A DNA stretch of 8,084 bases from Dehalococcoidia bacterium (lineage in GTDB: Bacteria; Chloroflexota; Dehalococcoidia; Dehalococcoidales; CSSed11-197): assembly GCA_003563865.1 (NCBI GenBank), contig PWTP01000059.1:1-8084 (forward strand), in the 5' to 3' direction. The translations under genes and the position numbers were made by a program. Numbering within the stretch: position 1 is the first letter of the stretch; the number at the start of each line of letters is the position of its first letter. A model generated the notes under the pieces. It searched no databases, was not told where the DNA came from, and saw only the letters and a list, made by a program, of their open reading frames with translations. This document shows positions 1 through 6,002 of this stretch, piece by piece.

Positions 1-1
1 A

Positions 2-394
2 GGTTCCATTTTTGCCAGCATCTACAGCTGGAGAACATTCTTTCTCATCTATTCAAGTGAAGATTATGTAGAACTGGCCAGAGCGAAAGGACTTTCATCT
101 CGAGCCATAGAAAGTAGATATGTACTGCGTCCCACCCTTCCTCCCATCATAACCAGCTTTTTACTGATGATTATCACCATGTGGATGGGGATGATTGTTT
201 TGGAAACTGTTTTTGGATGGCCGGGTTTAGGTCGTCTTTTTTACCAGGCAATAAACTTAAATGATACACCGGTAATTGTCGGTTCGGTAGTAATCCTGGG
301 GTATCTGCTGGCGGTTACAGTATTCCTGCTTGATTTTATTTATGCTGCGCTCGACCCGAGAGTTCGTGTGGGTATGGAAGGGGGCAGGCGATGA
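2..394 (+). CDS. Peptide ABC transporter permease, DppB/OppB type (5' truncated)
   Basis: C-terminal 130 residues of an inner-membrane permease subunit of a peptide importer; the reading frame is open from base 2, so the start lies outside the window. The visible part opens in the cytoplasmic coupling loop, with an EAA-type segment (VELARAKGLS, then YVLRPTLPP) that in this family docks onto the ATPase subunits. Two hydrophobic segments follow, one around TSFLLMIITMWMGMIVLETV and one around VIVGSVVILGYLLAVTVFLL. Between them is FGWPGLGRLFYQAI, close to the FxxPGxGxL signature of DppB/OppB permeases, and the protein ends with the typical YAALDPRVR tail. The stop codon overlaps the start of the next permease (ATGA), indicating translational coupling. 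The family is clear; whether it takes dipeptides, longer peptides or another solute such as nickel cannot be read from this fragment. Confidence 0.93.
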   Translation, partial: GSIFASIYSWRTFFLIYSSEDYVELARAKGLSSRAIESRYVLRPTLPPIITSFLLMIITMWMGMIVLETVFGWPGLGRLFYQAINLNDTPVIVGSVVILGYLLAVTVFLLDFIYAALDPRVRVGMEGGRR

Positions 395-1731
395 TGCGCC
401 GCATATGGAAAGAGCTGCGCCGGTATCCTTCGGCTATTATCGGGCTTTTTATACTTGCTGTTTTTATTATTGTTACTCTCTATACAGTGATTGCATTACC
501 ATATAGTGAAGCAGAAAGGCTCTGGCGTGCCGGACCAGGCGTGTGGGAGGATTCTCCCAGGCGGGCAGAGCCAGTATGGTTTGACTTATTTACCAGAGAT
601 AAACTCCCCAGAACTATTGTTATTACGCTTGAAGATGGCGGATCGATGAGGCTGGAACCGATAGGTGATGGCATGAATAGAGTGGTCATCGTATTGCCAT
701 TCGAATATTATTACGACGGCTTTCCGAAAGAACTGAGTCTTTACACCAGGGGAGAATTTGATGGAGGCCGCCAGAATATGGCGGTTTACTGGCGCAGCCC
801 GGATGGAGAATTAATGACACTGGCTGATAATATGAGGTTCAGTGAAAGTGACAGCTACCGCATTTCTCAGGACACGCCTTTGCGCCTGCAGCTCGGAGCG
901 CCGCCACATGAAGGATTGCTGGCTAAAGACCCAACTGTCCGCCCTAGGGTTCCCGAGCATGGCACCTACGAACTGATTTTGCAGGGAGAACTCCCAGAAG
1001 ACAGAGCTTTTACCCAGGCAAAGCTGGTGGTTTACGGGCAGGTACACGGCCTGGCCGGCACAGACCATATGCGCCGGGACCTCACAGTTGCATTGCTCTG
1101 GGGTACACCTATAGCCCTTTTATTCGGGGTGCTGGCCGCTGTTGGAGCTAATGTATCTACCTTTGTTCTGGCTGCAATCGGCACCTGGTTCGGCGGCAAA
1201 CTGGATGCTTTGTTTCACCGTTTAACAGAAGTGACAATGGTTTTGCCATTGCTTGCGATTCTGATTATGGTAGGGCACTTCTACTCCCGCAGTTTATGGG
1301 TAATGCTGGGGGGAGTTATTATATTAAATATCTTCAGCGCTTCAATGAAAGTATACCGGGCAATGTTTTTACAAGCCAAGGAATCTGCTTATATTGAAGC
1401 TGCTCAAGCTTATGGAGCGGGCAATTTCCGCATTATCTTCAAATACCTCTTGCCACGCTTAATGCCCATTCTGCTGCCTCAATTTGTTACCGTAATTCCT
1501 ACCTTTGTATTCCTGGAAGCTACTCTGGCAGTACTGGGCCTGGGCGACCCCAATATTCCGACCTGGGGCAAGATAATATTTGATGCACGTGTAAACGACG
1601 CCCTTTACATGGGAGACTATTATTGGATGGTTTTACCTGCTGTGTTATTAATGCTTATCGGGTTTGGCTTTGCTCTGGTTGGATACTCTCTTGACCGGAT
1701 ACTGAACCCAAGATTAAGGACAATGTCATAA
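391..1731 (+). CDS. Peptide ABC transporter permease, DppC/OppC type, with enlarged extracytoplasmic domain
   Basis: Second permease of the importer, 446 residues where this family is usually about 280-320. A basic N-terminus (MMRRIWKELRR) precedes transmembrane helix 1 at about residues 14-36. Residues 37-218 form a long, mostly hydrophilic region, rich in aromatic and alternating hydrophobic residues, that looks beta-rich. The conserved core resumes at HGLAGTDHMRRD (219-230), a degenerate form of the family's HxxGTDxxGRD motif in which the second glycine is arginine. Further helices follow, then the EAA loop at about 336-355 (E336, A337, A338, G342, L354, P355) and LGLGDPNIPTWG, typical of DppC. 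The tail LDRILNPRLR is also typical. The ATG overlaps the dppB-like stop by four bases; a second in-frame ATG follows immediately. The role of the extra domain is unknown; it would face outside, where the substrate-binding protein docks. Confidence 0.95.
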   Translation: MMRRIWKELRRYPSAIIGLFILAVFIIVTLYTVIALPYSEAERLWRAGPGVWEDSPRRAEPVWFDLFTRDKLPRTIVITLEDGGSMRLEPIGDGMNRVVIVLPFEYYYDGFPKELSLYTRGEFDGGRQNMAVYWRSPDGELMTLADNMRFSESDSYRISQDTPLRLQLGAPPHEGLLAKDPTVRPRVPEHGTYELILQGELPEDRAFTQAKLVVYGQVHGLAGTDHMRRDLTVALLWGTPIALLFGVLAAVGANVSTFVLAAIGTWFGGKLDALFHRLTEVTMVLPLLAILIMVGHFYSRSLWVMLGGVIILNIFSASMKVYRAMFLQAKESAYIEAAQAYGAGNFRIIFKYLLPRLMPILLPQFVTVIPTFVFLEATLAVLGLGDPNIPTWGKIIFDARVNDALYMGDYYWMVLPAVLLMLIGFGFALVGYSLDRILNPRLRTMS

Positions 1732-1739
1732 GAAACCTG

Positions 1740-2747
1740 TTGCGAAAGAAAAATAAAGAGGTTCAAAAAATCTGGAGTTCTCCAGATTTTCATGGACCGG
1801 TTCTGAAAGTTGAGGATCTGCGCCTTTCTTTCAGAGTTCCTGTTGGCGCTATCTGTGCGGTTGATGGAATAAGCTTTGAACTTGCTTCTGGCCGTTCGCT
1901 AGCTGTCCTGGGCGAATCCGGCTCCGGTAAAACATCGCTTGGCAGAGCAATACTAAGGCTTCTTCCAAGAAACGTATTGACTTACACCGGAAAGGTTTTC
2001 CTGGAAGGTGTTGATATTATGAAACTCAGTGATGGACGCTTCCGCCAGCAGGTGAGGTGGGTGAAAATATCGATGGTTACCCAGGCTGCCATGAACTCGC
2101 TGAACCCGGTTCTTAAGGTAGGCCAACAGGTAGCCGAGCCACTCTTAATCCACGAGCAGATGGAAAAGGATGAGGCTTATGAGCGGGCTCGGGAAGTATT
2201 TCGGACTGTAGGCGTCCCCCTGGATTTCCTTAACCGCTATGCTTTCGAGCTATCGGGGGGCATGCGCCAGCGCGTAATTATTGCTATGGCCTTGATAACT
2301 AAGCCTGCTTTAATCATACTTGATGAACCTACTTCAGCACTGGATGTTTTAACCCAGGCGAATATTATGAACGCCCTTAAAAGAATTAAGCAGGAATTGA
2401 ATGCAAATTTCATGCTGATAACGCATGATATCGCCACCTCCAGTGAGCTGGCAGACGAAGTGGCTTGTATGTATGCCGGGCAACTGGTTGAGCATGGAAG
2501 CGCCGCACGGTTTTATCATGAACCCCTTCACCCTTATTCACAAAAACTGATGGCAAGTGTACCAGCGCTGCATACAGAGAAAAGGCCGGATTTCATTCCG
2601 GGGCAACCTCCAAGCCTGCTAAACCCACCAAAGGGTTGCCGCTTTGCAGATCGCTGTCATAAAAGATTTGACCGATGCCATGAAGAACCACCGTTGTTCA
2701 ACTGCAGTGGGGAATTGGTAAAATGCTGGTTGTACGAGAATGGATAA
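1740..2747 (+). CDS. Peptide ABC transporter ATP-binding protein, DppD/OppD type
   Basis: Cytoplasmic ATPase that powers peptide import, probably paired with the next gene's product. Over 335 residues it shows Walker A GESGSGKT (58-65), Q-loop Q115, signature ELSGGMRQR (170-178), Walker B LIILDEP (191-197, catalytic E196), D-loop ALD (200-202) and H-loop H229. The C-terminal oligopeptide-transporter extension contains [13 protein letters not shown] and a cysteine cluster at C300, C306, C313 and C329, with C322 also present. In a characterised DppD homologue such cysteines bind a [4Fe-4S] cluster. It starts 8 bases after the dppC-like stop. The TTG at 1740 is the annotated start, but it lacks a well-spaced ribosome binding site: AAGGA at 1716-1720 is about 19 bases away. 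Conserved homology begins only near residue 21, so the exact N-terminus is uncertain. Confidence 0.95.
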   Translation: MRKKNKEVQKIWSSPDFHGPVLKVEDLRLSFRVPVGAICAVDGISFELASGRSLAVLGESGSGKTSLGRAILRLLPRNVLTYTGKVFLEGVDIMKLSDGRFRQQVRWVKISMVTQAAMNSLNPVLKVGQQVAEPLLIHEQMEKDEAYERAREVFRTVGVPLDFLNRYAFELSGGMRQRVIIAMALITKPALIILDEPTSALDVLTQANIMNALKRIKQELNANFMLITHDIATSSELADEVACMYAGQLVEHGSAARFYHEPLHPYSQKLMASVPALHTEKRPDFIPGQPPSLLNPPKGCRFADRCHKRFDRCHEEPPLFNCSGELVKCWLYENG

Positions 2748-3729
2748 AGTTATGCCTGGAGAGCTTTTATTATCTGCTAAAGATTTAAAGACATGGTTTG
2801 AGTTAAAACGCTGGGGGTTTTTAAGCGCCGGATTTGTTCGAGCAGTAGACGGAATCAGCTTTGACTTAAAGCCTTCAGAATCGATAACCATTGTAGGAGA
2901 AAGTGGCTCGGGCAAAACATCACTTCTACGCACAATCCTGGGCCTTGCACAAATTACCGGTGGTGAAATTACTTTTGACGGTAAAATTTTCGATGCACGG
3001 GAGGTAAAGGATCTGGCCTGGATGAGGGCCCATGTAGGCTTTGTTCAGCAGGATCCATACGGTGCACTACCTCCATTTATGGATATCAGGAAAATCCTTA
3101 GTGAGCCCCTGCTTATTAACAAAGTACCCAAAGAAGAACACGAAAAGCGCATCCGGGACGCCATGGAAGAGGTAAGGTTGATCCCCGTTGACGATTTTCT
3201 GCCAAAATACCCACATATGCTGTCCGGCGGCCAGCAACAACGTTTAGTAATTGCCAGGGCTATAATATTGCGGCCTAAACTGATAGTAGCTGATGAACCC
3301 GTATCCATGCTTGATGCTTCGGTACGGGTAGAGATACTTGAGCTTCTTAGTAACATCCAGAAATCTCATAATATGAGCATAATTTATATCACTCATGATC
3401 TCTCATCAGTACGTTATTTTTCAGAGCGTGTTTTTATTATGTATGCCGGCAAAATAGTTGAAAAGGCCAATACCCGAGAGCTGGTTCAAAACCCACTCCA
3501 CCCTTATGCCCAGGTGCTTCTCAACGCGATTCCTGACCCCGACCATGAAAATGCCAAAAAGTTTAAGGAAGTACCGCCTGGAGAGCCTCCCAGCCTGGTT
3601 AACCCCCCCAGTGGTTGTCGCTTTCATCCCAGATGCCCTCACGCTATCGAAGGTCTTTGTAACACTCAGGAACCTCCGGAATTCGAGCCTGCCCCCCACC
3701 ATTCAGTTGAATGCTGGCTTTATAAATAA
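2740..3729 (+). CDS. Peptide ABC transporter ATP-binding protein, DppF/OppF type
   Basis: Second ATPase of the importer, 329 residues, a diverged paralogue of the preceding gene. Motifs are Walker A GESGSGKT (53-60), Q-loop around Q103-Q104, signature MLSGGQQQR (160-168), Walker B LIVADEP (181-187, catalytic E186), D-loop MLD (190-192) and H-loop H219. All catalytic elements are intact, so both ATP sites of the heterodimer should work. The C-terminal extension has LHPYAQVLLNAIP and cysteines C293, C299, C307 and C325 with spacing like the DppD-type partner, suggesting a second Fe-S or metal site. The usual LNPRMT segment after the Q-loop is altered to LPPFMD. The gene overlaps the preceding one by 8 bases, consistent with coupled translation. 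An in-frame ATG at 2752 is an alternative start; neither has a strong ribosome binding site of its own. Confidence 0.95.
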   Translation: MDKVMPGELLLSAKDLKTWFELKRWGFLSAGFVRAVDGISFDLKPSESITIVGESGSGKTSLLRTILGLAQITGGEITFDGKIFDAREVKDLAWMRAHVGFVQQDPYGALPPFMDIRKILSEPLLINKVPKEEHEKRIRDAMEEVRLIPVDDFLPKYPHMLSGGQQQRLVIARAIILRPKLIVADEPVSMLDASVRVEILELLSNIQKSHNMSIIYITHDLSSVRYFSERVFIMYAGKIVEKANTRELVQNPLHPYAQVLLNAIPDPDHENAKKFKEVPPGEPPSLVNPPSGCRFHPRCPHAIEGLCNTQEPPEFEPAPHHSVECWLYK

Positions 3730-3740
3730 TATCAGTTACT

Positions 3741-3750
3741 AAAAGGAGGG
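3741..3750 (+). promoter_or_regulatory. Strong ribosome binding site for the 58-residue membrane protein
   Basis: AAAAGGAGGG is a near-perfect match to the anti-Shine-Dalgarno sequence and lies 10 bases before the ATG at 3761. It is stronger than any ribosome binding site seen for the transporter genes, and it is the main reason for calling the short frame a real gene. Confidence 0.8.
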
Positions 3751-3760
3751 TTAATATTTT

Positions 3761-3937
3761 ATGATGTTGGTTATAGCAACTGCTTTACTTTTTATAGGTA
3801 TTACTTTAGCCTTCCTGATGGTGATTGGTATAATTCCTGCTAATCTGTATTTAAGCCTGCTTTGCTATATCTCTTCGACTGCCGGCCTGTTTTTAGGGTT
3901 CTTTGGTATAGCCAGAGGCCGTCAGCCCCGGGATTGA
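3761..3937 (+). CDS. Small two-helix membrane protein, unknown function
   Basis: A 58-residue frame running ATGATG to TGA, 31 bases after the second ATPase gene and on the same strand. It starts MMLVIATALLFIG and has two hydrophobic segments, about residues 2-25 and 29-50, separated by a P-A-N turn at 26-28. The basic hydrophilic tail ARGRQPRD suggests that the C-terminus, and therefore the N-terminus, is cytoplasmic. No catalytic or metal-binding motif is visible; the single cysteine lies within helix 2. I do not recognise a family. Its position at the end of the operon, with no visible separate promoter or terminator before it, suggests co-transcription with the importer. It could be a small accessory or stabilising subunit, or simply an unrelated membrane peptide. 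Existence is well supported by the ribosome binding site and composition; function is open. Confidence 0.78.
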   Translation: MMLVIATALLFIGITLAFLMVIGIIPANLYLSLLCYISSTAGLFLGFFGIARGRQPRD

Positions 3938-3960
3938 AAATACAACCAAACAGGTCTGGT

Positions 3961-5766
3961 TTAACCCAGCAATTCTTCAAGCCGGTCGATGTAACTGCTC
4001 AGAACACCAAAGGTTTCTTCCACCGGTTTCGGAGAAGAAAGATCGACACCTGCCTTGATTAGCACATCAACAGGATAAGAAGAAGAACCTGCTTCTAAGA
4101 AATCGAGATAATCATGCACTGCATTGGGCACCCCGGCTAAAATTCGATTAGAAAGAGCATGAGCTGCTGAAATACCGGTAGCATATTGGAACACATAGTA
4201 ATCGATATAGAGATGCAAAAAGGTAGCCCAGGTGATTCCTACCCGGTCATGGTCAACATGCATCTGGTTACCATATCCTTCGCTAAATAAATCAGCCATT
4301 ATCCGGGCCATAATTTCAGCAGTCAGGCCCTCTCCGCGCTCCACCCTCTGATGTACTTCCAGTTCAAAGCGTGCCAGGGTCGGCATGATAAAGAAATAAC
4401 GATGGAAATTAGACATGGCTTCTTCTATCAAAGCAATTTGAAACAAGCGGTCATCACTTGTGTTTAGTAGATGAGTGCGTACCATTGCCTGGTGAAAATT
4501 GGATGCAACTTCAGCTAAAAACAGTGAATACCTGCTATAAATGAATGGTTGTTTTTTACATGTCATATAGGAATGCATCGAGTGGCCAAGTTCATGTGCG
4601 AGCGTGCTTAAAGAGCCGATATCATTGGTGAAGCTCATGCAGATAAACGGATGTGCATCATAAGAACCGGAAGAGAAAGCACCTGCTGTTTTGCCCTGGT
4701 TTGGATAATAATCTACCCAACGGTCAACCAGAGCGCCCCGCCGGAGCGCATCAATGTATTCAACTCCCAAGGGTTCAAGCCCGGCAGAAATCATATCTAT
4801 GGCTTGACGGTATTCTATATGTGGTTTGTTCTTTGTCAACGGTGCCCAAATATCATACGGATGTAATGTTTCTACACCCAACGCCCTCCGCCGCAAGCGC
4901 CAATATCTGTGCCAGGTTGGAAGGTTTTTCTTGAATGTGCTAATTAAATTGTGGAAAACATCTACCGAAATGTTGTTCTCAAATAATGATGCCTCAAGTG
5001 TACTCGTGTGTCTCCGAGCCCGCATGTTGAATACATTTTGTTTGAGCGAAGCAGATAATGTGCCGGCCAAAGTATTTTTAAATGCCAGATATACATCGGT
5101 ATAGTTTTCCCATCCGGTTCGCCGTGCTTCGCGATCAGGGCTTTCTAGAATAGCGTCGATTGTGCTCTGGGTAACAGTAACCTCACTTCCGTCCGAAGCA
5201 ATAGCAGGACTGAAATTAAAATCTGCATTGGTAAGAGAAGAATGAATGTTACTTGGCCCACTAAAAGGCCCGGTTAACATGCCCAGCAATTCTTCAACTT
5301 CGGTCGATCTGATATGGCCAACATTACGAAACAGGTTTTTGATAAAGTGTGAGTAGATGGCCAGATTTGGGCTTTGTTCCATCCATTGATTAAGGGTTTC
5401 CTGCCCTATGGCAAGCAGTTGAGGATTCAGAAACGCAGTTGCTCCCCGTACTCTCCCGGCCAGATTACGCACCCGGTCATTCAACGCAACACAGTCTTGA
5501 TTGCGGGTATCGACACTATATGCCATGTTGGTATAAACCCTTAGTTTTGTGGTACTACGCAAAACCTCTTCAACCAGCTTCAAGGTTGAAAGTAATTCAT
5601 CAGCACTTTCGCAAATCTTTGCCTGAATCTCATTAAGTTTAAGAAGGCCTGATTCCACCTTCTTAAACTCGTCTTCACAAGCCTTTGTATCAGCGAATAC
5701 ACTGGGAGCATTCCAGGTATTCTCAATTGGTACTTCACTTCGTTTTGGAGCAATAATTCCGGCCAC
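3961..5766 (-). CDS. pepF: Oligoendopeptidase F, M3 family zinc metallopeptidase
   Basis: Cytoplasmic endopeptidase that cleaves short peptides; 601 residues, the usual PepF length. The zinc site is AHELGHSMHS with H391 and H395 as ligands and E392 as catalytic base; FLAEVASNFHQ supplies the third ligand E419, 28 residues after the first histidine, as expected for M3. Other family marks are GAFSSGSYDAHPFICMSF before the zinc helix and the C-terminal ATFLHLYIDYYVFQYATGI followed by LEAGSSSYPVDVLIKAGVDL. The N-terminal part is the helical PepF domain. There is no signal peptide or membrane segment. The start is GTG at 5766, preceded by GGAGG with 6-base spacing; an ATG at 5768-5766 overlaps it but is in another frame. 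The gene converges on the transporter operon and diverges from the DUF885 gene. A role in hydrolysing imported peptides is inferred from this context. Confidence 0.96.
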   Translation of the reverse strand: MAGIIAPKRSEVPIENTWNAPSVFADTKACEDEFKKVESGLLKLNEIQAKICESADELLSTLKLVEEVLRSTTKLRVYTNMAYSVDTRNQDCVALNDRVRNLAGRVRGATAFLNPQLLAIGQETLNQWMEQSPNLAIYSHFIKNLFRNVGHIRSTEVEELLGMLTGPFSGPSNIHSSLTNADFNFSPAIASDGSEVTVTQSTIDAILESPDREARRTGWENYTDVYLAFKNTLAGTLSASLKQNVFNMRARRHTSTLEASLFENNISVDVFHNLISTFKKNLPTWHRYWRLRRRALGVETLHPYDIWAPLTKNKPHIEYRQAIDMISAGLEPLGVEYIDALRRGALVDRWVDYYPNQGKTAGAFSSGSYDAHPFICMSFTNDIGSLSTLAHELGHSMHSYMTCKKQPFIYSRYSLFLAEVASNFHQAMVRTHLLNTSDDRLFQIALIEEAMSNFHRYFFIMPTLARFELEVHQRVERGEGLTAEIMARIMADLFSEGYGNQMHVDHDRVGITWATFLHLYIDYYVFQYATGISAAHALSNRILAGVPNAVHDYLDFLEAGSSSYPVDVLIKAGVDLSSPKPVEETFGVLSSYIDRLEELLG

Positions 5767-5772
5767 ATCAAA

Positions 5773-5777
5773 CCTCC
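5773..5777 (-). promoter_or_regulatory. Ribosome binding site fixing the GTG start of pepF
   Basis: On the minus strand this reads GGAGG, 6 bases before the GTG at 5766. The overlapping ATG at 5768 would have a spacing of only 4 bases and is out of frame with the peptidase, so this site supports GTG initiation. Confidence 0.7.
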
Positions 5778-5795
5778 AATAAATAGATTTTTGTA

Positions 5796-5824
5796 AGTGT
5801 AGCGTGATAATTGATTTAGGGCAA
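5796..5824 (-). promoter_or_regulatory. Candidate sigma-70-type promoter for pepF
   Basis: On the minus strand a -35-like TTGCCC (5824-5819) is followed, after exactly 17 bases, by a -10-like TACACT (5801-5796). Each box matches four of six consensus bases. Transcription would start near 5789, giving a leader of about 23 bases that just contains the GGAGG site. Spacing and placement are good, but the boxes are imperfect and this is a prediction only. Confidence 0.4.
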
Positions 5825-5931
5825 GATGTAGACAGTATTTGGCCAAAACCTGGTTAGAAACCTGTATTGCACCGGCAGTGCTCATTGATAGCTTTTTCAG
5901 TTAAAATTTTTAGCAAATCAGCGTAAAAACC

Positions 5932-5961
5932 AGGACATTACAGGCAAGGTGGAGTTATAAT
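5932..5961 (+). promoter_or_regulatory. Candidate sigma-70-type promoter for the DUF885 gene
   Basis: A perfect -10 box TATAAT lies at 5956-5961. The -35-like AGGACA (5932-5937) matches only the GACA half of TTGACA and is 18 bases upstream. Transcription would begin near 5968, about 35 bases before the ATG. An inverted repeat immediately downstream (5974-5994) could act as an operator or as an RNA hairpin. AT-richness makes chance TATAAT matches likely, hence moderate confidence. Confidence 0.45.
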
Positions 5962-5973
5962 AATAAAATTAAA

Positions 5974-5994
5974 TCCATAATAATTATTCATGGA
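5974..5994. repeat. Imperfect inverted repeat overlapping the DUF885 gene ribosome binding site
   Basis: Left arm TCCATAATAA (5974-5983) is the reverse complement of TTATT plus ATGGA (5984-5988 and 5990-5994), with one unpaired C at 5989. In RNA it could form a stem of about 8 pairs with an AAUU loop and a bulged C. The right arm shares its GGA with the GGAGGG ribosome binding site at 5992-5997. It could be a repressor operator just after the predicted transcription start, or a weak hairpin limiting ribosome access. The AT-rich middle makes part of the symmetry cheap by chance. Confidence 0.4.
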
Positions 5995-5997
5995 GGG
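5992..5997 (+). promoter_or_regulatory. Ribosome binding site for the DUF885 gene
   Basis: GGAGGG lies 5 bases before the ATG at 6003, with near-ideal sequence and spacing. It fixes the start of the DUF885 protein. Its first three bases lie inside the inverted repeat at 5974-5994. Confidence 0.75.
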
Positions 5998-6002
5998 TAA
6001 AG

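Noticed and set aside
2..394. Possible independent short gene starting at the ATG at 167
   Set aside because: The frame is open to the left edge and the upstream residues contain the permease coupling loop, so this is an internal methionine of a truncated permease.
3944..3961. Weak hairpin AACCA...TGGTT between the converging small membrane protein gene and pepF, with a short T-rich tail on the minus strand
   Set aside because: Only five pairs, an eight-base loop and an interrupted T tract; too weak to call an intrinsic terminator.
4651..5104. Several plus-strand frames of 71-93 residues opposite pepF
   Set aside because: They are antisense shadows of the well-supported M3 peptidase, with no ribosome binding sites or protein-like composition noted.
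5846..5864. Direct repeat AAACCTG twice, 12 bases apart, in the divergent spacer
   Set aside because: Seven-base copies are short, and AAACCTG also appears at other places in the window (for example near 1735 and 7658), so it is likely background.
5580..5885. 101-residue minus-strand frame across the pepF 5' end, beginning upstream of pepF
   Set aside because: It overlaps pepF in another frame, has no ribosome binding site at its own start and no recognisable domain; the PepF frame is strongly supported.
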